NCBI GenBank assembly: GCA_021826485.1
Contig: JAKAZX010000148.1
Span: forward strand, 1-9,016
DNA: 9,016 bases
Reading direction: 5' to 3'
Origin: Pseudomonadota bacterium
GTDB lineage: Bacteria; Pseudomonadota; Alphaproteobacteria; Acetobacterales; Acetobacteraceae
Shown here: one piece after another, positions 1 through 6,643 of the stretch
Position numbering within the stretch: the first letter of the stretch is position 1
Layout: every line of letters begins with the position of its first letter
Made by a program: the position numbers and the translations under genes
The notes under the pieces: generated by a model
Seen by the model: only the letters and a program-made list of their open reading frames with translations
Databases searched by the model: none
Told to the model about the DNA's origin: nothing

Positions 1-1
1 T

Positions 2-610
2 TTCGCGATTGCTACCCTTGGCTTCACGCTGTCGCTGCAGATCTCCGTCCTCGTGTTTCCCGACTGGACGGGCGGCGCAGGCGGTATTGCGCCACCGCTT
101 CTCGCCGGCGGCGAGCCGCGCTGGCAGGCGGCGGTGATCCTGGCATTCCTGGTCATTGCCGCGATCATCTCTGATATCCTACTGTCGCTGCGATTTCGCC
201 CGGCGTTCTTCATGGTCCGCACGAACCCCGAGCTGGCGGCGGCGTGCGGCGTCCCGGTGGTGCGGACGAAGATCCTCGCATTCGTCGTCTCCGGCGTGCT
301 CGCGGGGATCGCCGGCGGCTGCTACGGCGGCCTCTACGGCTATGTCGTGCCGACCGATGTCTTCACCCTGAACTGGAGCGTGGTGCCGCTTGCGGCCTCC
401 ATCCTCGGCGGGATGGACACGACCTTCGGCCCGCTGCTGGGCGCGGTTCTGCTCCGCGGGCTGGAGGAACTGGCGCGGACCATGATCGGCGGTGTGGGCT
501 ATCAGGTAGTCTATGGCGCGGTCATCATCCTGTTCATCGTGCTGTTGCCGCGGGGGATCATCAGTCTCTTCCGTCGCCCGGCCGGCACCACCCCCGCCGC
601 GCGGCGCTGA
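2..610 (+). CDS. livM: Branched-chain amino acid-type ABC transporter permease (LivM family), 5' end missing
   Basis: Inner-membrane permease subunit of a Liv/HAAT-type importer. The frame is open from base 2, giving 202 visible residues, so the N-terminal part lies upstream of the window. The first visible residues, FAIATLGF, match the LivM signature FAIATLAF, followed by a glycine-rich TGGAGGI segment as in the family. Hydrophobic segments lie near bases 128-187, 269-343, 368-406 and 491-547. Between the first two is the cytoplasmic coupling loop typical of LivM (MVRTNPELAAACGV, then K), which docks onto the ATPases. LGG followed by GPLLGA is also family-typical. The C-terminus is short and basic. 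The livG start follows the stop codon after three bases, so the genes are surely co-transcribed. A livH partner is expected just upstream. The transported substrate cannot be inferred; this family also carries aromatic acids, amides and urea. Confidence 0.93.
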   Translation, partial: FAIATLGFTLSLQISVLVFPDWTGGAGGIAPPLLAGGEPRWQAAVILAFLVIAAIISDILLSLRFRPAFFMVRTNPELAAACGVPVVRTKILAFVVSGVLAGIAGGCYGGLYGYVVPTDVFTLNWSVVPLAASILGGMDTTFGPLLGAVLLRGLEELARTMIGGVGYQVVYGAVIILFIVLLPRGIISLFRRPAGTTPAARR

Positions 611-613
611 CCG

Positions 614-1345
614 ATGGGCGAAACCCTCCGCATCGAAAGCGTGGTCGTAGCCTTCGGCGGCCTGCGCGCGCTCGACGATGTCAGCACGACCTTCGAGGGC
701 TCACAGATCACTGGGCTGATCGGCCCCAACGGCTCGGGCAAAAGCACGCTCGTCAACACGCTGTCCGGACAGATCCGTCCGCACAGCGGCAGGATCTGGT
801 TCGGCGCGACGGAAGTGACGGCCATCCGTGCCGATCGCCTGGTTCATCGCGGGATCGCCCGCACCTATCAGATTCCCCGCGTTCCCTTGCAACTGACGCT
901 GGAGGAGGTCATCAGCGTCCCGCTGATCTACGGACGCGGCCGCGAGCATCTGCTGCCGGGCTTGGTCGACGCCATCAGCATTGCGCGGTTCTGCGGCCTC
1001 GCTGGCTCCGTCGGCAGGCCATGCGGGCAGCTTTCGGTGACCGATTTGCGCCGACTGGAAATCGCCCGCGCGCTCGCCTGCGGCCCGTCAGTGCTGCTGC
1101 TCGACGAGGTGATGGCAGGACTGTCGCACAGCGATTCGACGGCGGTCATCTCACTGGTGCAGGAGATTCACGCGGCCGGCGTCGCCGTCGTGATCGTCGA
1201 GCATGTGATGCGCATCATCACCACGCTGTGCCATCGTGTCGTTGTATTGAACAACGGCAGATTGCTGGCGAGCGGCACGCCGCCTGTCGTGCTGGCCGAT
1301 CCCGCGGTGCGGGAGGCCTATCTCGGCAAGGGCTTCGCCGCATGA
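614..1345 (+). CDS. livG: Liv-type ABC transporter ATP-binding protein (LivG family) with degenerate signature motif
   Basis: One of two cytoplasmic ATPases that power the importer, 243 residues, about the usual length. Walker A is GPNGSGKST at 37-45, the Q-loop glutamine is Q86 (ARTYQIP), Walker B with the catalytic glutamate is LLLDEV at 161-166, and the switch histidine is H197 (VEHVM). The C-terminus VREAYLGKG is the classic LivG ending. The ABC signature at 140-144 reads LSVTD instead of LSGGQ or LSYGQ, although the following RRLEIARAL helix is intact. LLLDEVMAGL with a weakened signature is, as far as I recall, seen in a subgroup of LivG proteins, so this need not be inactivating. The start at 614 lies three bases past the livM stop, and the stop overlaps the livF start as ATGA. 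No strong ribosome binding site is visible, which fits translational coupling. Confidence 0.93.
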   Translation: MGETLRIESVVVAFGGLRALDDVSTTFEGSQITGLIGPNGSGKSTLVNTLSGQIRPHSGRIWFGATEVTAIRADRLVHRGIARTYQIPRVPLQLTLEEVISVPLIYGRGREHLLPGLVDAISIARFCGLAGSVGRPCGQLSVTDLRRLEIARALACGPSVLLLDEVMAGLSHSDSTAVISLVQEIHAAGVAVVIVEHVMRIITTLCHRVVVLNNGRLLASGTPPVVLADPAVREAYLGKGFAA

Positions 1346-2061
1346 GGCAGTTTGCAGCGCAACTCGGCAGCGCAGGCTACGGACGGCTCAAGGTGCTGGG
1401 CGCACTGGATGTCGTGGTCCGTTCCGGGCAGATGCTGGTCATCCTCGGGTCGAACGGAGCCGGCAAGACCACTGCGCTCAAAGCGATCATGGGAACCGTC
1501 GCGAGCGAAGGCCGCCGCGTGGTGCTCGATGACACCGATCTCAGCCGGCACCCATCCTGGCGGCTGCCGGTCATGGGTGTCGTGCTTGTTCCCGATGGTG
1601 CCCGCTGCTTCCCCAATCTCAGCATTCTCGACAATCTCCGCGGCGCACGCCTTGCCGTCGGCGGGCGGGTCAGGACGGCGGAGGCGGACCTGCTGGAAGG
1701 CGTCTTCCGCTTCTTCCCCGTGCTCGGCCAGCGCAGCGCATCGATGGCGGGCACGCTCAGCGGCGGCCAGCGGCAGATGCTCGCCATCGGGCGCGCGCTG
1801 ATGACCGAACCGCGTGCGCTGCTGCTCGATGAACCCTCCGCCGGGCTTGCGCCCAGGATCGTCGAGGAACTGTTCATGTCCCTTGGGGAGATCAAGCGCC
1901 GGCAGGGCTGTGCCATCGTGATGGCGGAACAGAATGTCGGCTATGCGACGCAGGTCGCCGATGATTGCGTGGTGCTCGAGGAGGGCCGCGCGGCGCTTGC
2001 CGGCCGCATGGCCGACGTGGTGCAGCACGAACGCCTGCGCACGGCCTATCTTGGCCTGTAG
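1342..2061 (+). CDS. livF: Liv-type ABC transporter ATP-binding protein (LivF family)
   Basis: Second ATPase of the importer, 239 residues. Walker A is GSNGAGKTT at 36-44, the Q-loop region carries the LivF-typical VPDGARCFPNL (83-93, usually VPEGRRVFP), the signature is a canonical LSGGQ at 139-143, and Walker B plus catalytic glutamate is LLLDEP at 160-165. The switch position is AEQN at 195-198; glutamine in place of histidine is normal in LivF. The N-terminal AGYG motif at 11-14 supports the start. The ATG at 1342 overlaps the livG stop (ATGA), and a purine-rich AAGGG lies about ten bases upstream. With LivG showing a non-consensus signature, this subunit supplies the one canonical signature motif of the heterodimer. 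The same frame stays open far upstream through livG, but that part is unrelated to ABC proteins and is a shadow. Confidence 0.94.
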   Translation: MRQFAAQLGSAGYGRLKVLGALDVVVRSGQMLVILGSNGAGKTTALKAIMGTVASEGRRVVLDDTDLSRHPSWRLPVMGVVLVPDGARCFPNLSILDNLRGARLAVGGRVRTAEADLLEGVFRFFPVLGQRSASMAGTLSGGQRQMLAIGRALMTEPRALLLDEPSAGLAPRIVEELFMSLGEIKRRQGCAIVMAEQNVGYATQVADDCVVLEEGRAALAGRMADVVQHERLRTAYLGL

Positions 2062-2092
2062 TGGACAGGGAAATGCAGCGAGGGATGAAGCC

Positions 2093-3265
2093 ATGCCGCG
2101 CGTGACGGAAGATGTCGCCATCGTCGGCATCGGCGAGACGCCGGTCGGCCGGTTGCCGGGGATGAGTTCCGTCGAGATCCAGGCGCAGGCGGTGCTGGCT
2201 GCACTCGCCGATGCCGGCTTCGCGCTGTCGGACCTCGACGGGATCATCAATCTCGATCCCTACGCGACACCGAACAGCATGTTCTCGACAACGCTCAGTG
2301 AATATCTGGGCGTCCGACCGCGGTTTTCCACAACGATCGATGTCGGCGGCACGGTCACCGGCATGACCATGCTCCAGCAGGCCGCCTGGGCGATCGAGTC
2401 CGGGTTCTGCACCGTTGCCGCCTGCGTCTATGGGGAAAACACGCTCACCGGACGGGCCGACAATACGCAGGGGCTGCACATGCAGAATCTGCTCGGCGGC
2501 GAGGAGTGGGAGGAGCCGTTCGGCTGCCAGGCGATGGTCATTCCCTACGCGCTGGTCGCCCAGCGCTATTTCGATCTCTACGGCGCCGGCCCGGACGATC
2601 TCGGCGCGGTCGCCGTCACCACCCGTGCGCACGCGCTGCTCAACGACAACGCGCAGATGCGCAAGCCGATCACGCTGGCCGATCATCACGCCAGCCGGCC
2701 GATCAGCTCGCCGCTGCGGCTGCTCGACTGCTCGCTGATTTCTGACGGCGGCGGCGCCGTTATCCTGGTCAGCGGAACAGCCGCCCGAAAGCGCGGTCTG
2801 CGCGGGGTTCGCATCCGCTCCATGGCCATGCGTACCACTCACAACAGCGCCGCCGTGATGCCCGACATATCGGGCTTCGGCATGGCGGAAGCCGCGCGCG
2901 ATGCGTTCGCCAGTGCGGGTGTCGCCGTCTCCGACATTGACGTTGCGCAGCTTCATGACGCTTTCACGATCTCGGTGCTCGTGACACTCGACGCGCTCGG
3001 CTTCTGCCCGCCCGGCGAAGCCGGCGCCTACGTCCGCTCCGGTGCCACCTCGCTCGGCGGCCGATGTCCGGTGAACACGCATGGCGGGCTGCTGTCGCAG
3101 GCGCATGTCGGGGGCATGCTGCATATCGTCGAGGCAGTGCGGCAGTTGCGCGGTGCCGCCGGCCGGCGTCAGGTGCCCGACGCCCGGCTTGCAGCCGTCA
3201 GCGGCAATGGCGGCGTGTTTTCGGTCTGCGGCGTCATGGTCCTGGAGCAGGAGCGCGCGGCATGA
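2093..3265 (+). CDS. Thiolase-like / SCP2-type lipid-transfer family protein lacking the usual nucleophilic cysteine
   Basis: A 390-residue thiolase-fold protein, full length for the nonspecific lipid-transfer (SCP2-thiolase-like) group; acts in the cytoplasm on acyl-CoA thioesters. The N-terminal VAIVGIGETPVGR (8-20) is the typical opening. LHDAFTI (287-293) with LGFCPPGEAG (302-311), NTHGG (328-332) and the later histidine H338 match the family. Where true thiolases carry the acylated cysteine (CASG-like motif), this protein has DVGGTVTG at 83-90, so it cannot form the normal acyl-enzyme there. The C-terminal segment NGGVFSVCG (372-380) also differs from the thiolase CGGG-type motif. Start at 2093 is preceded by GAGGGA. 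Its stop overlaps the DUF35 gene start (ATGA), and this pairing is typical of two-subunit enzymes, for example the Ltp2-ChsH2 steroid side-chain aldolase and PhlC-PhlB acyltransferase systems. Retro-aldolase or acyltransferase activity is inferred; plain thiolysis is unlikely. Confidence 0.85.
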   Translation: MPRVTEDVAIVGIGETPVGRLPGMSSVEIQAQAVLAALADAGFALSDLDGIINLDPYATPNSMFSTTLSEYLGVRPRFSTTIDVGGTVTGMTMLQQAAWAIESGFCTVAACVYGENTLTGRADNTQGLHMQNLLGGEEWEEPFGCQAMVIPYALVAQRYFDLYGAGPDDLGAVAVTTRAHALLNDNAQMRKPITLADHHASRPISSPLRLLDCSLISDGGGAVILVSGTAARKRGLRGVRIRSMAMRTTHNSAAVMPDISGFGMAEAARDAFASAGVAVSDIDVAQLHDAFTISVLVTLDALGFCPPGEAGAYVRSGATSLGGRCPVNTHGGLLSQAHVGGMLHIVEAVRQLRGAAGRRQVPDARLAAVSGNGGVFSVCGVMVLEQERAA

Positions 3266-3699
3266 CCGCCGCACAGGAAGATCCCGACTGGGCCGGCCTG
3301 CGGGCCGTCCTGCCGCGAGCGACCGCCGCCAGCCGTCCGTTCTGGGACGGCTGCCGGCGCGGGGAACTTCTGCTGTCGCACTGCAATGTCTGCGGCCACG
3401 TGTTCTACTATCCGCGCCGGCACTGCCCGTCCTGCGCCGCGCTTGACCCGGGATGGAAGCGCAGCACCGGACGTGGGCAGGTGTTCTCGTTCACCGTCGT
3501 CGCGGTGTCGTTCCACGGCAGCGGATGGGAGTCGCAGCTTCCCTACACCGTGGTTCTGGTCGATCTCGACGATGGACCACGGATGATGAGCCGGTTGATC
3601 GGCCCCGGACGGGAGAGCGTGGCATCAGGCGACCGGGTGGAGGTGGTGTTCCCGGAAATCGACGGCCAGCGCCTGCCCTTCTTCCGAAAGTCCGGTTGA
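3262..3699 (+). CDS. DUF35 zinc-ribbon/OB-fold protein, partner of the thiolase-like protein
   Basis: A 145-residue protein with the two-part DUF35 layout. The N-terminal helix contains the typical RPFWDGCRRGELLLSHC approach (25-41). The zinc ribbon has two CxxC pairs, CNVC at 41-44 and CPSC at 55-58, all four ligands intact. The OB-fold begins about residue 71 with RGQVFSFTVV and continues with LPYTVVLVDLDDGPRMMSRL, an ExVEVVF-like strand and a terminal PFF. In characterised systems such proteins bind a thiolase-fold partner and channel or hold the acyl-CoA; they have no separate activity here that I can claim. The ATG overlaps the stop of the thiolase-like gene by ATGA, strong evidence for coupled synthesis of two subunits at fixed stoichiometry. 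A longer upstream extension of this frame exists, but it would overlap the thiolase gene by about 200 bases and has no DUF35 similarity. Confidence 0.9.
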   Translation: MTAAQEDPDWAGLRAVLPRATAASRPFWDGCRRGELLLSHCNVCGHVFYYPRRHCPSCAALDPGWKRSTGRGQVFSFTVVAVSFHGSGWESQLPYTVVLVDLDDGPRMMSRLIGPGRESVASGDRVEVVFPEIDGQRLPFFRKSG

Positions 3700-3736
3700 G
3701 CATCAAGAACGCGCCAGGACGGCAACCCACAACAGC

Positions 3737-3743
3737 GGAGGAG
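3737..3743 (+). promoter_or_regulatory. Strong Shine-Dalgarno site for the substrate-binding protein
   Basis: GGAGGAG ends six bases before the ATG at 3750. It is the clearest ribosome binding site in the operon and lies in a 50-base gap between the DUF35 gene and the transporter's binding-protein gene. It fixes the start of that gene and fits the need for a binding protein in excess over its membrane complex. Confidence 0.75.
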
Positions 3744-3749
3744 AAGACC

Positions 3750-4949
3750 ATGACACGTTCGGCCAAGTTCGTCAGGCGGCGCGATGCGTTGATCGGGACG
3801 GCAGCGACGCTCCTGTTCGCGACGCAGGCCCGCGCAGCGGACGATGCGATCGTGATCGGCGTGCCGATGCCGCTCACCGGCGTTCTGGCGCAAGGCGGCC
3901 AGACCATCCTTGGCGGCATCAAATACTTCACCGAGCAGACCAACAAGCAGGGCGGCGTCCTGGGCCGCCAGATCAAGCTGCTGATCGAGGACACCAAGAG
4001 CGAGCCGAACACCGCGGCGACGATGGCGGCGAAGCTGGCAACCGAGGATAACGTCTTCGCCTTCGTCGGCGGCTACGGCTCGACCGCCGATTTCGCCATG
4101 CTGCAGAGCGTGAAGCGCTACAAGCCGATCTTCATCCACACCGCCTCGTCCTCCGTCCGCATCGAGCATGCCTTCGGGCAGGAGGACTGGTACTATCACG
4201 TCTATATCTGGGACTATCACCGGCAGAAGGCAGCCGTGCGGTTCCTGTCGGCCATCCAGCCGAAGGTTCGGACGGTCGCCCTCGCCTATGAAGATGGACT
4301 GTATGGATCGGATGCGGCGAAATTCGCCGAGCAGTATCTGAAGGCGGCCGGCTTCGACCTGGTCATGCGCGAACCGTTCAAGAGCGGCAGTCCGGACTTC
4401 TCGCCGATCCTGACCCGCGTGAAGTCCGCAGATCCGGACGCCTTCCTGTTCGTCGGCTACTCCGGCGACAACGTGCAGATGGTACGCCAGGAAAGCAGCC
4501 TGGGCGTGAAGCCGAAGCTGACGATCGTCGTCACCGCCGGCGACAAGCGGGCCGACTATGGCGATTTCGGCATCGGCACCGCCGAGATCGCCGAATGGGC
4601 CGCCGAGGAAACGGTGCCCGGGAACGAGGCCTGGGTGAAGAAGACCCTGGCGGATACCGGCATGACCTCCATCCCGCCGCCGTTCCTGCAGGGCTACACG
4701 GCAATGGAAACGCTGGTGGACGCGATCCGTGCCGCCAACAGCACCGACAAGGCCGCAGTGCTGAAGCAACTCGATACGCTCACCTTCGACACACCGTACG
4801 GCAAGCTGAAATACCGCGCGTCGGAGGCAGCGAAGCATCAGCTTCTGAGTGACGAGAACATCGTCCTGGTGCAGTTCACGAGGACGGGGGAGGATGTGGT
4901 GCTGCCGCCCGACCGGGCCGATGCGAAGCTGATTTATCCCGCCCCATGA
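3750..4949 (+). CDS. Periplasmic substrate-binding protein of the Liv-type importer (Peripla_BP_6 family), Tat-like signal peptide
   Basis: A 399-residue type I periplasmic binding protein that captures the ligand and hands it to the LivM-containing permease. Residues 1-29 form a signal peptide: basic start with RRRDALIG (9-16), a hydrophobic core, and an ARA-AD cleavage site after 29. The consecutive arginines resemble a twin-arginine signal, but Sec export is also possible. The mature start AIVIGVPMPLTG (33-44), GGVLGRQIKL (68-77), the EDGLYGSD stretch (181-188) and GYSGDNVQMVRQ are classic for the family. The aromatic-rich WYYHVYIWDYH (147-157) may line the ligand pocket. The start follows a strong GGAGGAG. 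The stop overlaps the next gene's ATG (ATGA). Although named for branched-chain amino acids, this family binds many acids and amides; the neighbouring catabolic genes suggest the ligand is the pathway substrate. Its place downstream of two enzyme genes rather than next to the permease genes is less common. Confidence 0.92.
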   Translation: MTRSAKFVRRRDALIGTAATLLFATQARAADDAIVIGVPMPLTGVLAQGGQTILGGIKYFTEQTNKQGGVLGRQIKLLIEDTKSEPNTAATMAAKLATEDNVFAFVGGYGSTADFAMLQSVKRYKPIFIHTASSSVRIEHAFGQEDWYYHVYIWDYHRQKAAVRFLSAIQPKVRTVALAYEDGLYGSDAAKFAEQYLKAAGFDLVMREPFKSGSPDFSPILTRVKSADPDAFLFVGYSGDNVQMVRQESSLGVKPKLTIVVTAGDKRADYGDFGIGTAEIAEWAAEETVPGNEAWVKKTLADTGMTSIPPPFLQGYTAMETLVDAIRAANSTDKAAVLKQLDTLTFDTPYGKLKYRASEAAKHQLLSDENIVLVQFTRTGEDVVLPPDRADAKLIYPAP

Positions 4950-5749
4950 CCGCGGCGACGGATGATGCTCCGGTTCGCGTCAGCGTCGAGGACGGGATCG
5001 CCGTCCTCGTGCTCGCGATGCCGACGCGGCGCAACGCTCTCTCCGCTGCACTCGTCGGCGCCTGCCTGGATGCGCTCGGGCAGCCGCCGGTTCGGGCGGC
5101 GCGGGCGCTCGTGCTTGCCGGCGATGGGCCGGCATTCTGCGCCGGTGCCGATATCGGCGACCTGCTCGGTGCCGGGTGGCTCACGGCAAACCCGCTCGGA
5201 CCGACGCCGATGGATCTTTTCGAGGCGATCCACCGGGACCCCCGACCCGTGATCGCCGCGGCCACCGGCCTCGTGCTCGGCGGCGGGTTCGAGCTGACGC
5301 TCTGCTGCGACCTCGTGGTCGCGGCGGCCGATGCGGTGTTCGCGTTCCCCGAAATTGCGCATGGCGTGATGCCCAATACCGGTCTGCTGCTGCTCGGCAG
5401 TCTCATCGGGCCGCGCCGCGCGCTGGAACTCGTGCTGACGCGCCGGCGGCTGGCGGCAGCCGAGGCCTTCGCAGTCGGTCTCGCCAGCAGCGTCGAACCG
5501 CCCGAGGCGACCCGCCCCGCCGCCATCGCCCTGGCGCGGCGCATCGTCACCGGTGCACCGCCAACCGCGATCGCCGCCGCAAAACGGAGCATGCGGCACG
5601 GCAGCAGCGACATCGACTGGGCCTTCGTCCGCGCATCACTCGCCCACCTGTCGCCGGCGGAATGGCAGGAAGGCCTCCACGCATTCACGCAGCGCCGACA
5701 GCCCGATTATGACCCGTTCTGGAGGAACCATGCCGCAGGAAATGTCTGA
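4946..5749 (+). CDS. Enoyl-CoA hydratase/isomerase family (crotonase fold) protein
   Basis: A 267-residue cytoplasmic crotonase-fold enzyme of full length. The oxyanion-hole segment FCAGADI is at 64-70. The second conserved block runs through GLVLGGGFELTLCCDLVVAA (108-127), with E116 at the first catalytic glutamate position of crotonase, and FPEIAHGVMPNTG (134-146), with E136 at the second. With both glutamates present, hydration of an enoyl-CoA is a reasonable default, but isomerase, lyase or ring-hydrolase members of the same fold look alike at this level. The tail QEGLHAFTQRRQPDY (241-255) is typical. The start overlaps the stop of the binding-protein gene (ATGA) without a good ribosome binding site of its own, implying translational coupling. 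A 3-hydroxyacyl-CoA product would be a fitting substrate for an aldolase-type thiolase/DUF35 pair; that link is inference. Confidence 0.9.
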   Translation: MTAATDDAPVRVSVEDGIAVLVLAMPTRRNALSAALVGACLDALGQPPVRAARALVLAGDGPAFCAGADIGDLLGAGWLTANPLGPTPMDLFEAIHRDPRPVIAAATGLVLGGGFELTLCCDLVVAAADAVFAFPEIAHGVMPNTGLLLLGSLIGPRRALELVLTRRRLAAAEAFAVGLASSVEPPEATRPAAIALARRIVTGAPPTAIAAAKRSMRHGSSDIDWAFVRASLAHLSPAEWQEGLHAFTQRRQPDYDPFWRNHAAGNV

Positions 5750-6593
5750 TCGGACAGCGGCGCGGCAGCCCGCGCAGTTCCGCATCTTCGATCTGCATCA
5801 TCATGTCGGCTCGCTCGACATGGTGGCCGGGGCCGGTGCTGCGAAGGCGGCAGGCTCCGACATGGCTGCGGATGCGGCGCGGCGCATCGCGTTCATGGAT
5901 GCCCACAATATCGCCGAGGCTCTCATCATGCCGGCGAACGGCTATCCGGCACCGAACGGGATTGCCGATACGCGGCGGATCAATGACGGCATCGCCGCCT
6001 ATCGCGACCGTCATCCCGATCGTTTCCCGGCGGCGCTCGGCACCGTCAGCCCACTTGAGGGTGAAGGCTCGCTCGACGAGATCGACCGCTGCATCGGCGC
6101 GCTGCGCATGAAGGGGATCGTCTGGCATCACCGCTTCCAGGGCGCGGCGGTCGATCATCCGATGATGGACCGGCTGCTGGCGCGCGTGGAGGAGCATGGC
6201 GTTCCCGCCTTCATCCATATCATCGCCGACTCCACGCTGGAATCACCGTGGAAGCTGGAGGTTCTGGCGGACCGCTTCCCGGGGATCACCTTCGTCGCGC
6301 TCGACGGATTCTCCTCCCCCGATCACGCGCACTGGATGCCCTATCTCGCCGGCAAGCATCCGAACATCGTGTTCGACACCGGCGTGATGGTGCCGGTGTC
6401 GCATCTCATCGAGAGCTTCGTGCAGAAGCTGGGCGCCCACCGGCTGCTGCTCGGGACCGATTTCTACTCCTCCCCTAAACTGTTCAGCCACCCGTTCCCG
6501 ATCTACGAGCTGCTGGCATCCGACCTCACCGACCAGCAATGCCGCGACATCCTGGGCGACAATGCGCGGCGGCTGCTGGGGCTGCCCCTCTGA
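5730..6593 (+). CDS. Amidohydrolase family (Amidohydro_2) metal-dependent hydrolase
   Basis: A 287-residue TIM-barrel hydrolase or decarboxylase of the Amidohydro_2 group. The first strand carries the metal motif in IFDLHHHVG (19-27; an HxH is formed by H23 and H25). A second histidine is in FIHII (H163), and the C-terminal aspartate is in LLGTDFYSSP (D244). The final GDNARRLLGL is the family's usual ending. At the place where many relatives have a metal or active-site histidine followed by glycine (HxG), the sequence is VALDGFSS with D192, so the metal site may differ. Members include lactonases, decarboxylases and amide hydrolases; the substrate is unknown. The ATG at 5730 is preceded by GGAGGA at 5721 with short spacing and overlaps the upstream gene by 20 bases. 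An in-frame ATG at 5742 overlapping the upstream stop is an alternative that would remove four residues. Confidence 0.85.
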   Translation: MPQEMSDRTAARQPAQFRIFDLHHHVGSLDMVAGAGAAKAAGSDMAADAARRIAFMDAHNIAEALIMPANGYPAPNGIADTRRINDGIAAYRDRHPDRFPAALGTVSPLEGEGSLDEIDRCIGALRMKGIVWHHRFQGAAVDHPMMDRLLARVEEHGVPAFIHIIADSTLESPWKLEVLADRFPGITFVALDGFSSPDHAHWMPYLAGKHPNIVFDTGVMVPVSHLIESFVQKLGAHRLLLGTDFYSSPKLFSHPFPIYELLASDLTDQQCRDILGDNARRLLGLPL

Positions 6594-6643
6594 TCCGCGA
6601 CGTTCGGCTGTTTCATGGCGCGCCGTGCGCGCACGGATAGGCA
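6594..6643 (+). other. Gap before the regulator gene containing a 14-base perfect palindrome (candidate operator)
   Basis: This 50-base gap contains CCGTGCGCGCACGG at 6623-6636, a perfect palindrome ending seven bases before the GntR-type start at 6644 and touching its likely ribosome binding region (GGATAGG, 6635-6641). It has the GT...AC half-site form seen in many GntR-family operators, though with a six-base centre rather than the three of FadR. A second palindrome, GGCGCGCC (6617-6624), overlaps it by two bases. Autoregulation is an inference. No convincing -35/-10 pair was seen, so the gene may be transcribed with the operon. Confidence 0.4.

Noticed and set aside
53..55. GTG at 53 as the start of the permease gene
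   Set aside because: The frame is open to the window edge, and the residues before it (FAIATLGF) are conserved LivM sequence, so the gene begins upstream.
195..198. No usable site at these bases; noted instead that LivF has Gln rather than His in its switch loop (EQN, residues 196-198 of the protein)
   Set aside because: Glutamine in this position is the normal state in LivF proteins and not an anomaly.
244..1341. Upstream part of the long plus-strand frame that contains livF, as a possible fusion protein
   Set aside because: The part before 1342 is out of frame with livM and livG, which are clear genes there; only the section from 1342 has ABC motifs.
1892..3274. 460-codon open frame on the minus strand opposite the thiolase-like gene
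   Set aside because: It lies antisense to a clear thiolase-family gene, and its translation is rich in Arg, His, Gly and Asp without recognisable motifs; this is a usual by-product of GC-rich codon bias.
3543..4838. 431-codon open frame on the minus strand opposite the binding-protein gene
   Set aside because: Antisense shadow of a well-supported periplasmic binding protein; no domain seen and no plausible start context.
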